Notes under the pieces: generated by a model
Databases searched by the model: none
What the model saw: only the letters and a program-made list of their open reading frames with translations
Told to the model about the DNA's origin: nothing
Program-made: the position numbers and the translations under genes
NCBI GenBank assembly: GCA_963682025.1
Contig: OY821520.1
Span: forward strand, 2,403,305 to 2,467,304
Length of the DNA stretch: 64,000 bases
Direction of reading: 5' to 3'
Source of the DNA: Cordilura impudica
Taxonomy: Eukaryota; Arthropoda; Insecta; Diptera; Scathophagidae
Shown: piece after piece, positions 1 to 11,448 of the stretch
How the letters are laid out: each line of letters starts with the position of its first letter
How positions within the stretch are numbered: the first letter of the stretch is position 1

Positions 1-1272
1 GACGAGTAATTGCAAAAAATCGTGACGATGTTATAGCAGTGACTTTAGAAAGTCGAACCCGAACACCCTGAATGGATTATAAAAAAGACTTAGGTTCTGT
101 TGTTTGAATTACGAAATAAAACATTCATTTAAAAAAAAATTGTGTTCTTACTGATTGCTCAATAATATTACAAACTTAAGTTTCAAGGTAAATATTGCTT
201 GAAAAGTTGAGCAGAATTAAGCCCAGCATTATTGAAACAAGTAGTATTTTTCACATAAAGCAGTATTTCGCAAAAAGTACTGCAATACTACTGTCCAAAA
301 AAGCACAGTTATTCGATTTACGCAATTTTCAAACATATATCTCAATAACTAAAAGCGGTGGACAATTTCCAAGGTTATATTCAAACTGAGCAGGCAAAAT
401 CAATTTAGAAGCATGCCAAAAACAAGAAAAGTGTATTTCCAAAACTTAAGGTTTAACCAATGACCTTTGACCTTTATTTTAAAAAAATGTGTAATGGCAT
501 TTTGAAGGGGGTGTCAATACCTATTATTTGAAACCTGACTGAGATCTGTGTATTGAGTACTTTTTGAGACAGCAGCATTTATGTCAGAACACTGTTCTCA
601 AATTTAAACGATTTTCCCCAATTTCCGAAATTCCATTATGTCTCTCGACGGGAGCTACGTTTTGATTTTAGACCCATTATTTCTTAGGCAAGTTTTCTTA
701 GAATTTATTGTAGATTACGTTTTTGCTATACGCCTATTTAAAAAAAAAAATTATCAACCCTAATGGATATACTTTATGAGGTCGCAAATTCATTTTTCGA
801 TGCGTTACAAACGTAATTACAAACTTATATACAAATACCCTCTGCACTGTGCTATTGTGGGCATAATAATAAAATTTATATGTTTTCAAGATATTAAATT
901 ATCCATAAATTTAAATTGCATGAAAACTAGAGAAAACACAAGAATTATAAGAATCATAGGAAATAAAACAAGAAGAAGGCCGAATCTCATAATTGCGTTG
1001 TATGTAAAAATGAAAGTAAACACTACTTCCAGCCGTATAGTCGACAACAGGATATAGAAAAACAACGAACTAGGTATGTACATTTGTATATACTTAAGTA
1101 CAGTGGGTGCAGGTGATGGTGGTGAAAGTGTCTTAGAATGACAACGGCATAGAAAAAACATATAAAAGTAGGGGTTGTTAAAAGAAATTCAAACACACAC
1201 ACAGACACACATACACATGCACAGGCATATATAAAGAACTGAAGAGAATATTCGCAGTCGTATAAATCGTAA
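1..1272. other. Unique AT-rich sequence, no gene seen
   Basis: No reading frame here looks like a conserved protein; the longest ones are low-complexity and overlap on both strands. A short CA-rich stretch lies near 1190-1220. It is presumed to be part of the large first intron of the minus-strand gene whose exon lies at 17575-17733. Confidence 0.5.
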
Positions 1273-2160
1273 CCCAGTCAGCATTTGGAAGGTTGTTTTA
1301 ACAAAAATCACCTTACTGAGTTTGCTACGAGTACTTTTGATGAGCAAAAACTGAACAATCACCTGCGCACTTGAAAAATGATACTTATGCTTAAAAAGAG
1401 ACTTATTGAAAATAGAACAACAAAATGTACAGTAATCGCAAACAGATAAAGCAAGCGATTGAAATACGATTGTTTGAGCATTATTTTAGAACTATATATT
1501 GCGATGATATATTGCTTGTTATGCTATTGTTTTCGTTTATAACGGGACCATGTTTTACTATTTTTGAAACAAGTGTTCATTCAATATTTCAATACTGTGA
1601 ATTTCTGTTTATCAAGATCAGTCGAATCGTGGTGTGACGAGGACGAATTGGAACCAGCAATAAGACAAGCACCGAAAACTGCTTCTTAATACAAGTCTTA
1701 AATGTAGGTACATAATTCTGTTGTTGACAAAATTAAATTAATTATGTTCGTCTTAGATATTTGCCATCTCAGATTCAAATGCACAGACAAAAACATAAAC
1801 GCTGTGGTATGAAAGTATTTTCTACATACTACGGACAGGGCGGCAAAGTGAAAACTTAATTAAATTTTTTTAATACAGGGAGGCGCACCAATAATACACC
1901 AATACACCAATAATACAATAAAAAATGCAAATAACTTTTTTTTAATCAGTGCATTTAATTTATTTTTGATGTGAAAACATCTATACGCGCAGCGGGGTAT
2001 TGGTGATATGTAATAACCTGTTTGAAAATGAAAAATAAAAAATTAAAAATGAAAAATAAAAAAACTGAAAAATTAAAAATAAAAATTAAAAAATTTAAAA
2101 TAAAAAATAAAAAATGAAATATAAAAAATGAAATATAAAAAATGAAAAATGTAAAATAAA

Positions 2161-2940
2161 CAAGTAAGAAAATTATAGTCGGTCTAGACCGACTATACGA
2201 TACCCTATACCATGCGTTTAGAGACCCTATCTCTTAGGCCCAACTAACTGGACATAGAAAATAAGCAAAAACCAAATTTGAATGGGATTTTTATTAATTT
2301 TTTTGGCTGCAGATATGAAAAAGTTCATATCGGATGCTATATCTATATAGGGACTTGGTCCAAAAATGGACCGATCCTGATCATGTTTGGTAAAGTCTCT
2401 TGTATTTTGCAAAAATATATACAAACAAAATTTGAGAAGAATCAGTGCAATATTTTTGTTTTTTAATAGATTTAAGTGAAGATCGGGAAGCAGCTCTATA
2501 TGGGGTCAAAGGGATCATTTTTGGACTACTCATTAATGGATGTAATGAACGCATACAAACCCAATTTGAGTAAGATCTATATGACAATTTGGATCTTATG
2601 GCAATTTATGTCGATTTCATATGGGTAATTTGTATGGGGGCTAGGTCTGAACATGGACCGATTCTCACCAATTTCAATAGCGTTCATGCCATGGCCGATA
2701 AAAGCTTATGTACCAAATCTCATCAAAATACATTCATATTTGCGACCTGCAGTTTGATTACAAGCTTTACATGGACACACAGACGGACGGACGGACGGAC
2801 GGACATTGTTAAATCAAATCAGAAAGTGATTCTTATTCGATCGGTATAATTAAAGATGGGTCTAGGTCAAATATTTTTGGTTGTTACAAACAGCAGCACA
2901 AAGTCATTATACCCAAACCACATAGTGGTATAGGGTATAA
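2161..2940 (-). mobile_element. A-family INE-1-like element, copy 1
   Basis: Read on the minus strand, it begins TTATACCCTATACCACTATG, has a near-complementary block just inside (GGGTATAA), then TGTAAC, then an ATGTCC(GTCC)n tract. It ends with the 20-base perfect palindrome TAGTCGGTCTAGACCGACTA about 16 bases from the end. This block order matches Drosophila INE-1/DINE-1, a non-autonomous Helentron-related family. The interior holds degenerate modules sharing a GGTCC..ATGGACCGAT core. It lies inside the microsatellite of D copy 1. Short frames in it are not thought to be genes. Confidence 0.75.
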
Positions 2941-3106
2941 AAAAATGAAAATTGAAAAATAAAAACCAAAAATTAAAAATAAAAAATAAAATATAAAATG
3001 AAAAATAAAAAATGATAAATAATAAATGAAAAATTAAAACTGAAAAGTGAAAAGTGAAAAATAAAAAATGAAAAATAAAAAATGAAAAATGAAAAATGAA
3101 AAACGA

Positions 3107-5215
3107 AAAATTAAAAATTAAAAATTAAAAATTAAAAATTAAAAATTAAAAATTAAAAATTAAAAATTAAAAATTAAAAATTAAAAATTAAAAATTAAAA
3201 ATTAAAAATTAAAAATTAAAAATTAAAAATTAAAAATTAAAAATTAAAAATTAAAAATTAAAAATTAAAAATTAAAAATTAAAAATTAAAAATTAAAAAT
3301 TAAAAATTAAAAATTAAAAATTAAAAATTAAAAATTAAAAATTAAAAATTAAAAATTAAAAATTAAAAATTAAAAATTAAAAATTAAAAATTAAAAATTA
3401 AAAATTAAAAATTAAAAATTAAAAATTAAAAATTAAAAATTAAAAATTAAAAATTAAAAATTAAAAATTAAAAATTAAAAATTAAAAATTAAAAATTAAA
3501 AATTAAAAATTAAAAATTAAAAATTAAAAATTAAAAATTAAAAATTAAAAATTAAAAATTAAAAATTAAAAATTAAAAATTAAAAATTAAAAATTAAAAA
3601 TTAAAAATTAAAAATTAAAAATTAAAAATTAAAAATTAAAAATTAAAAATTAAAAATTAAAAATTAAAAATTAAAAATTAAAAATTAAAAATTAAAAATT
3701 AAAAATTAAAAATTAAAAATTAAAAATTAAAAATTAAAAATTAAAAATTAAAAATTAAAAATTAAAAATTAAAAATTAAAAATTAAAAATTAAAAATTAA
3801 AAATTAAAAATTAAAAATTAAAAATTAAAAATTAAAAATTAAAAATTAAAAATTAAAAATTAAAAATTAAAAATTAAAAATTAAAAATTAAAAATTAAAA
3901 ATTAAAAATTAAAAATTAAAAATTAAAAATTAAAAATTAAAAATTAAAAATTAAAAATTAAAAATTAAAAATTAAAAATTAAAAATTAAAAATTAAAAAT
4001 TAAAAATTAAAAATTAAAAATTAAAAATTAAAAATTAAAAATTAAAAATTAAAAATTAAAAATTAAAAATTAAAAATTAAAAATTAAAAATTAAAAATTA
4101 AAAATTAAAAATTAAAAATTAAAAATTAAAAATTAAAAATTAAAAATTAAAAATTAAAAATTAAAAATTAAAAATTAAAAATTAAAAATTAAAAATTAAA
4201 AATTAAAAATTAAAAATTAAAAATTAAAAATTAAAAATTAAAAATTAAAAATTAAAAATTAAAAATTAAAAATTAAAAATTAAAAATTAAAAATTAAAAA
4301 TTAAAAATTAAAAATTAAAAATTAAAAATTAAAAATTAAAAATTAAAAATTAAAAATTAAAAATTAAAAATTAAAAATTAAAAATTAAAAATTAAAAATT
4401 AAAAATTAAAAATTAAAAATTAAAAATTAAAAATTAAAAATTAAAAATTAAAAATTAAAAATTAAAAATTAAAAATTAAAAATTAAAAATTAAAAATTAA
4501 AAATTAAAAATTAAAAATTAAAAATTAAAAATTAAAAATTAAAAATTAAAAATTAAAAATTAAAAATTAAAAATTAAAAATTAAAAATTAAAAATTAAAA
4601 ATTAAAAATTAAAAATTAAAAATTAAAAATTAAAAATTAAAAATTAAAAATTAAAAATTAAAAATTAAAAATTAAAAATTAAAAATTAAAAATTAAAAAT
4701 TAAAAATTAAAAATTAAAAATTAAAAATTAAAAATTAAAAATTAAAAATTAAAAATTAAAAATTAAAAATTAAAAATTAAAAATTAAAAATTAAAAATTA
4801 AAAATTAAAAATTAAAAATTAAAAATTAAAAATTAAAAATTAAAAATTAAAAATTAAAAATTAAAAATTAAAAATTAAAAATTAAAAATTAAAAATTAAA
4901 AATTAAAAATTAAAAATTAAAAATTAAAAATTAAAAATTAAAAATTAAAAATTAAAAATTAAAAATTAAAAATTAAAAATTAAAAATTAAAAATTAAAAA
5001 TTAAAAATTAAAAATTAAAAATTAAAAATTAAAAATTAAAAATTAAAAATTAAAAATTAAAAATTAAAAATTAAAAATTAAAAATTAAAAATTAAAAATT
5101 AAAAATTAAAAATTAAAAATTAAAAATTAAAAATTGAAAATTAAAAATTAAAAATTAAAAATTAAAAATTAAAAACTAAAAATTAAAAATTAAAAATTAA
5201 AAATTAAAAAATAAA
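3107..5215. repeat. (AAAAATT)n satellite-like array, about 2 kb
   Basis: About 290 head-to-tail copies of a 7-base unit run from 3107 to 5134 with no substitution that I can see. A slightly degraded tail has a G at about 5136 and a C at about 5176. The flanking D microsatellite (2030-2160, 2941-3106, 5215-5330) is made of related but mixed units such as AAAAATG and AAAAATA. The array is therefore a local, very recent expansion of one variant, or an assembly artefact. Confidence 0.95.
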
Positions 5216-5689
5216 AATTAAAAATGAAAAACAAAAAATGAAAAATAAAAAATAAAAAATAAAAAGTGAAAAATAAAAAATTATAAAAATTAAAAAAATT
5301 AAAAAATTAAATATAAAAAATTAAAAATGAATCGGTTAAATAATAAATAATAATAATTATTTCTTTATTAGCAGTTGATTACTATAAGTGATATATGGAT
5401 GGGGCTTTCTGTTTGATTTTTAAAAAGAGCGATAAAAAAATCTTTAATTACTAAATATTTACACATCTCCCCTGTGATCGAACTCACATGATATTTTTTT
5501 TATGTATTTGTATGTATGACGAATAGATTGTAATACCATCCACACCTCGGTGGAGAGAGTATATATCAGTTAGTCATTCCATTTGTAGTGCATCGTAAAA
5601 TTAATTTGCGACCCCATAAATTACATTTATTCTTGATCCATCTGTCTGCCTATCTTTTAATATCACGCTCATTAACAAAATAAACCATT

Positions 5690-5842
5690 AACCTGGGTAA
5701 ACTTAGAATAATATTTTTGTCTTTTAATCATTTCGAGTAGGTTTGATCTACTCGATTGTAATCGTTAAGTATTAGGTTTTTCAAATTAGTTACTTATTCA
5801 AATATTTTGTTAACATTTGTAATAAACAGTAAACCCAGGTGA
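5690..5842. repeat. Small inverted-repeat element
   Basis: ACCTGGGTAAAC at the left and GTAAACCCAGGT at the right form inverted ends about 150 bases apart. The same terminal word, AACCTGGGTAAACTTTAG, recurs at 52411, next to a Myb/SANT-like coding scrap. This suggests the end of a DNA transposon. Confidence 0.35.
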
Positions 5843-6512
5843 AGGATATCAAAGATGCGGCGTAGCTGAATTAAATAATATAATTTGTTTTATTAATTTC
5901 TTTTAATTCAATAAAACAATTCTGTTTTTATATATAAATCTTTTTAAATAAACTTATTGGATTAATAAAAATCAATTAAATGTTTTATTTTTGCAACACA
6001 AACGACTGATAATTGACCCGAAAAAACGGCTTAAAAATGGCTCAGAAATGATTATAAAATAGTACAACTTTTGCTTGGATTCTCTTTTGGTTGTTTTCAG
6101 CATATATATAGTTATGAATTTAACTTTTTGCCAAACAAACTATCTACTGCTTTTGGTTACTGATGAGGGTTGGTGACTCTTCTCGAAACAGCTGTATAAG
6201 CTGTCATGCAGGATATAGATCAATTTTTGAAACAAATGTGCCAGTGTTTTTTGCTTTATTTAAAGTATTAAAATGACAAAGATTGAAAATAAATTTTTTT
6301 TATTTTTATAGAAAATAATGAGATTACAAAAATGACTCGACAACGAGTCGAAACTGATCAGAAAAGAGGGTAATAAAAGGTAGATTACCTTTTTTACCTG
6401 ACAAAAGAATCTTTCGTGATCAGAAAATGAGCGCATTTATGATTGTTTTAATCGGCAGAGGAGACAAAAAAGACCAGAATATTATCATTAATTTCATAAA
6501 ATGCTGACTGGG

Positions 6513-7969
6513 ATGTTAAATATTTATCACCAGTCTGTTCATCTCTTTATATGTATGAGTACGTGTGTCGGTCTGTACGAGTCCTCGTGACATTGTAAGT
6601 TTTTTTTTGTGCAATTTAAACATAGCATTGCAAATTCTCAACAACATTGTCCTTATCGTCATCGGTTTAGCTACTGTCATCATTTAAATTGCCGCCGTCT
6701 ATTTTGGTTTTACCACTATTGCAAATAACTGTGCTTTGCTTCGACGAGTACACTACAGCTACTACTACATACGAGAGGTACTTGCTGCCGCAGCAGCATT
6801 TAGAAGTATATAGACTCAGCAGCTAGCTTGGCGGTCGTTAAGTCTTCAACATGCCTCTAGAACAGCATAAACAAAATTGAGACCATGACTACAATCTTTA
6901 GCTGATGGTTTTTATTTGTAGAATAAAATGAAAAAGACACATTAAACCAATTTTATTCATGTGTCCTGGTTCAGTGGTAGGGGTTTCATTTTTATACCAA
7001 TTGGCTTTTCTAGGCACACAATTTTCTACTTTTGGTTAAATAAATACACCTACTTAATATTAAAAGCTCTTGTTTAGTTAGCGTGTTCCATTCTCTTTAT
7101 GATTATGTGAGTAATAAAAATTTATATAATGTTGGGGTGGAGTTCCGTATACCTTAACTCATTTTCGCGACTATGATGGTAAATACTCGTAATAGTGAAG
7201 ATAATGAATGACAGGTAACAGTACGAGTATCAATGGTAGATATTAGATGCTCCCTAAGCGTTTTTGAATAAAATTATCGTCATTTTCGTTTCAAAAAGTC
7301 TTTTTATAATGACTTTCAAATTCATTTTTATACAAATGTATTCGTAATTTTTTTTTCTTTAATTTTAGACTGCACTTTTTATGCTCATTTCTTTGTCTGT
7401 GCTCACAACAAAGCTTAGAATAGCTAACAAGTAAAAAACGAATGAAACTAAATAAAAAAACTATGCACTCATTAAGTTTAATAAAATTATTTTGAAAACA
7501 TTTGTGGTCTCCGAATCTTGTTTAGTTGATTTTATTTCCAAATTCACTATATGCACATGCCTTAATTAGAAACGTTTTCGATAAATTCACTATTTTGGTT
7601 GAAAATTCATTATTAGAAACATTCCACTTTAGAAAGCAGCATTTAACAATTCAAATATTTTTGACGAGCGAAATCGTTTTATACTGATCTTTCACAATAC
7701 TTTTCAAAATAACTTTAAATTTATTATTTCACTTTCCTTGAAAAACTCAGTCATAAATGTTTTCGTCAGCTCAGTGAGAATTGTTGTAACCAAGAAATGG
7801 ATAAAATTCCAATATGTGCTTAATAAAACATCATAAAATTCATAGAAAGAAAAGGAAACGTGTTCCATTGAGAATAATAATCGATTTTAAAATGGCCTAA
7901 TAAATACCCAAACTGAAACTCAATTGAAAATTTCTATAGTAAATTTAAGAAAAGACTGTATAAAACTAA
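6513..7969. other. Unique intron-like sequence, no gene seen
   Basis: No convincing coding sequence. A less AT-rich stretch at 6730-6870 has a TATATA word at 6807-6812 and a nine-codon frame opening at 6851, too weak to call a promoter. A tRNA A-box-like word lies at 6968-6985 but no B box follows. Confidence 0.4.
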
Positions 7970-8350
7970 TGCCGTTTTCTTTTCTGACAAAAAATGTTGC
8001 CCTTTTTTGCCCTTTTTTGGAAAAGTGTATTTTTTGATACATTCTGAATTAAGAGCAACCTTATATTATATATCAATCGAAAGGTCTCAAAGTGCTGTGG
8101 AAGTTATAGGAAGTCATAGGTTGAAAATATTCAAAAAAATAAAGGGGAACAATGGGGAAATATTCTCACACTATGACCTGAAAGAAGTCAATAGCTAGAA
8201 TTTTTTGTGAATTACGAGGGCTCGACTTTGATACCTTTCGATTGATGTATAAGATAAGATCACTCTTAATTCAGAATATATAAAAAAAATACACTTTTCG
8301 AAAAAAGGGCAAAAAAAGGGCGACATTTTTTGTCGGAAAAGAAAACGGCA
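7970..8350. mobile_element. MITE with 120-base inverted arms, TAA target site
   Basis: The arms at 7970-8096 and 8222-8350 are inverted copies starting TGCCGTTTTCTTTTCYGAC and staying alignable for about 120 bases, including GAATTAAGAG and ATCAATCGAAAGG. TAA directly flanks both ends. A 3-base TWA duplication is typical of the PIF/Harbinger superfamily, so a non-autonomous Harbinger-type origin is inferred. The 381-base element has no credible gene; the short open frame across it is incidental. Confidence 0.72.
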
Positions 8351-8353
8351 TAA

Positions 8354-8814
8354 GGATGATTTGTGGAAAAAGACGAACTGATAAACTAAGTACTGGTATG
8401 TCCAGTAAATTGCAGAAAATAGTTAAAAATGGAGGTGGTATAAGATTTGTGAAGGAACATTTATTAGGAGCAGCATATACATGAATAAATAACAGTGGGG
8501 AAAATACACCGTTTTTTTCTTGTTACATGTTATAACTATATTTTTACGGAAAAAAATAATGATTTATAGTTTCTTATGTAATCCATTTAAATAAAGCAAC
8601 AAATGAGATCAAATAATATATGTAAAACTATGGGTTAAGGACAATGGAACGTGTATATTATATTTCGTCCTTAAGTAAATAAAATAGAGATGTATCTATT
8701 ATTATGTTCAGGTCTGTAGATATTTGTTGATACACTTTATATATGCTACAAGAATCTTGTTAGTTCCTATTGAACTAAAATTCAGTTTTATTCCATTAAA
8801 AGATTTTTAAAAAA
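8354..8814. other. Unique AT-rich sequence
   Basis: Nothing recognisable between the MITE and D copy 2. Confidence 0.4.
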
Positions 8815-8929
8815 ATCATGGGAGTCCGATCACAGGGGAGGTGTGTAAACATCTAGTTATTAAAAATTTTTTATGGCATTTTATTAAAATCAAACAGAAA
8901 GCGTCATCTATGTATCACTTACAGCAATC

Positions 8930-10284
8930 GGCTGAATCGCACTTTACGGGGCGCAGCCCCGAAAAGTGCGTTTTTGACCCTATCCTAATCAAAATCACTC
9001 GCTGATTACGAAAATCGATACCAGAAGGAGGGAAAATGCGTCTGGGCGGGCCCAGGGGGCGAAAAAATCATGTGGGTACTCAAACTTCCGGGAATTTTAT
9101 GGCGATAAAAGAAGAAAAACCTTTCCCCATCACAAATTAAAGTCATTGGAGCGCTATGGTTTTTGGGGCAAAACATTCTCCCTTCCTTGGGAAGTATTCC
9201 AAATTCCATTAGTTTTTTATAAGTGAGAGGCCACCCTCATCCTCCATCTCCCACTTAACTATGTCTGACGGTATAATAAAATTCATAACGATGTGGTTGT
9301 GTCAACAGTCAAATCATGAATGAGAAACATCAGCAATTCGATTAAAAATGAAAACTATTAATGGTAATAGGTATAAATGTAGTAAAATGAAAACTATTAA
9401 CGGTATTACGTATAAATCTTGTTTATAAAACACATTTTTTTATTCTTGTGACGTACGCAGGAAAACTTTATTCAGGGAAGCCACCTGCCGCGTCCTACTG
9501 GAGGAGAAAACCCTTAAGCGCGGCCACAGGCCGCCACGCAGGAAAACTTTAGTATGCGAAGCCACATTTCAATACTTAATAATAAAAATAAAAAAACTAT
9601 TGATTTTTCTTTTTATGGAATGTTTACATCTAATTTAAAAATTTTCTAAAAGGGAAAACCATTACCTCTTAATTATAAAAATAAGAAAACTAAAATGAGA
9701 GATAAAGCCATTTTCTAATATTGCTAATGTCAGCTAAGGCCATGATGGCTTTATCTCCCATTCAAATGAAAAAAAATGACTTTATCTCTCTATTGAATGA
9801 GAGATAAAGCCATCATGGCCTTATCTCACATGGTATTAAAGCACCCCCTCGTATAATCTGTCAAACTTGCATCGATAAAATTTTTTTTTTTTTTTAATTT
9901 TTTTTCATTTTCGAAAAAATTACAAAAAAACAACAACAGTATCCAAAAATTATTCTATTTTCTTAATGCTCTCCGATTTCCCTTTCATTTGAATACCCAC
10001 ACTTATAAATTGGATCAAGCCCCCATTGTTAGGGGGGCCTGGGGACACTTGGGACCACGCCCCAAATTGTTTTTCTTTTTTCTCATCTCCATAAAATTTC
10101 CGGAAGTTTGAGTACCCATATGATTTTTTCGCAACCTTGGGTCCCTTTTTGGGGCCTCCTGGGCCCGCCCAGGGGCATTTTCCCCTCTTCTGGTATCGAT
10201 TTTCGTAATCTCCGGATTAATTCCAGGAGGGGGTCATTTTCCATTTTTTTCTTGGCGGTGCGCCCCGTAAAGTGCAATTTTGCC
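8930..10284. mobile_element. Long-inverted-repeat hAT-like element with 8-base target duplication
   Basis: The element is flanked by CAGCAATC at 8922-8929 and 10285-10292, an 8-base duplication of D-family sequence. Its ends are GGCTGAATCGCACTTTACGG and the complement of GGCAAAATTGCACTTTACGG, and both continue GGCGCA: about 26 bases with three mismatches. After a gap, inner inverted arms follow (9003-9105 and 10088-10220), sharing GATTACGAAAATCGATACCA and GTACTCAAACTTCCGG. It is markedly GC-richer than its surroundings. The centre has two 41-base direct repeats (about 9345-9421), a repeated GCAGGAAAACTTTA word (9460, 9540) and GAGATAAAGCCAT palindromes (9697-9829). No transposase is visible. 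Eight-base duplications fit hAT, but the TIR does not match one I know. Confidence 0.75.
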
Positions 10285-10344
10285 CAGCAATCAACTGCAG
10301 GGGCTCTGCTAATATAAAAATAGTTATTATTTATTTTTATTTCA

Positions 10345-10865
10345 ACCGGTTAATTTTTTATTTTTTATTTTTCATTTTTTATTTTTCATTTTTTATTTTT
10401 GATTTTTGATTTTTTATTTTTAATTTTTTATTTTTCAGTTATTTTTAATTTTTATTTTTTCATTTTTCTTTTTTAATTTTTTATTTTTAATTTTTTCTTT
10501 TTCATTTTTTATTTTTCATTTTTTATTTTAAATTTTTTTTTCATGTTTTTATTTTCATTTTCTATTTTTCAGTTTGAATTATTCATTTCTCATTTTAATT
10601 TTTTATTTTTCATTTTTGTTTTTCATTTTTAATTTTTAATTCTTTATTTTTCACTTTTTATTTTTCATTTTTCAATTTTTAGTTTTTATTTTTCAATTTT
10701 TATTTTTCTTTTTTATTTTTAATTTTTAATTTTTAATTTTAATTTTTCATTTTTTTTAGTTTTCATTTTTTATTTTGATTTTTTATTTTTCAATTTTTAT
10801 TTTTCATTTTTATTTTACTTTTTTATTTTTAATTTTTGGTTTTTAATTTTTAATTTTTTATTATC
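10345..10865. repeat. Degenerate ATTTTTN microsatellite
   Basis: About 0.5 kb of mixed 7-mers (ATTTTTC, ATTTTTT, ATTTTTA), the microsatellite core of D copy 2. Confidence 0.9.
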
Positions 10866-10959
10866 AGGTTATTACATATCATATAAGTCACACCGATTTT
10901 GTCTTACGTCTTACATGTTACGCTGATTTTGTGATTGCGCGTATAGATGTTCACACATC

Positions 10960-11448
10960 AATAAATACAATAAATATTTAAAATTATTTTCGTTACTCAT
11001 TTTAATGTAATTTTTATATAATATATATTTTTTGTTATAACGAAAACAAAAAAGTAAAACTAAATTAATTTAAACACGGTGTGGTTTGAAAAAAAATTTA
11101 CCGACAACAAAAGCTGACTGTTGTAGCAGGAATTCTGCTAGTATTGTTGTATATAAAAAGAACAGGTTGTTGCTGTGTTTAACCGGCAATATAAATAAAT
11201 ATTTTATAAAAACTTTGTACTCTCTCATATGAGAAAAACAAGTGAACAAATAATCCCAATGGAAAATTTTTGAACTACGAATTCTAGATTTGGATATTTT
11301 TAAGTTTTGTTTCTTTTTTTTTTGGTTTAAGAATCGACTGCTGAGTAAATACAGTAGTTGTAATTTATTTAAAATATGCTGTGAAAACACTAGGCAACAA
11401 AAAACAACAACAACAAAATACAAGAGCAATACAATATCTTATATGTAT
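10960..11448. other. Unique AT-rich sequence
   Basis: No conserved coding signal. Overlapping open frames on both strands are rich in F, K and N, as expected from AT-rich DNA. Confidence 0.4.

Larger units (their letters stand above)
1968..5492 (-). mobile_element. D-family element, copy 1 (expanded)
   Basis: One end reads GATGTGAAAACATCTA followed by TACGCGCAG. The other reads TTTACACATCTCCCCTGTGATCG followed by AACTCACATGAT, the signature shared by all five D copies. Each end can form a small hairpin (stem AGATGT/ACATCT, loop of four). The conserved blocks flank an A-rich 7-mer microsatellite. This copy is 3.5 kb because an A-family element sits in the microsatellite and the repeat has grown to about 2 kb. 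Hairpin ends plus an internal microsatellite recall Helentron-associated elements, but the class is inferred. Confidence 0.7.
1273..6512. mobile_element. Outer inverted-repeat element, split by later insertions
   Basis: A perfect 14-base inverted repeat, CCCAGTCAGCATTT at 1273 and its complement ending at 6512, brackets the region. Inside both ends the sequence remains loosely similar: ACAATCA followed by TGCGC about 90 bases in. The simplest reading is a non-coding DNA transposon of about 1.7 kb that was later opened by the D-family element at 1968-5492. I saw no clear target duplication and no transposase. The two ends could instead belong to separate partial copies. Confidence 0.42.
8815..10959 (+). 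mobile_element. D-family element, copy 2, with nested insertion
   Basis: The left block is at 8815-8929: ATCATG, GAGTCCGATCACAGGGGAG, GTGTAAACATCTAG, then CAAACAGAAAGCGTCATC. It resumes at 10285 with CAGCAATCAACTGCAGGGGC, the T-rich 7-mer microsatellite (10345-10865), and the right end GCGCGTATAGATGTTCACACATC. The 1.36 kb between 8930 and 10284 is a separate insertion, since other D copies run straight through this point. Confidence 0.75.

Noticed and set aside
2700..2810. GACGGACGGACGGAC tract as a microsatellite locus of its own
   Set aside because: It occurs at the same place in every A copy and is part of that element.
3107..5215. Centromeric or telomeric satellite
   Set aside because: The array lies inside a mobile element with both ends present, and its flanks are ordinary intron-like DNA.
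6960..7020. tRNA-like A box (CTGGTTCAGTGGTAGGGG)
   Set aside because: No B box, no acceptor stem and no anticodon arm at the right distance.
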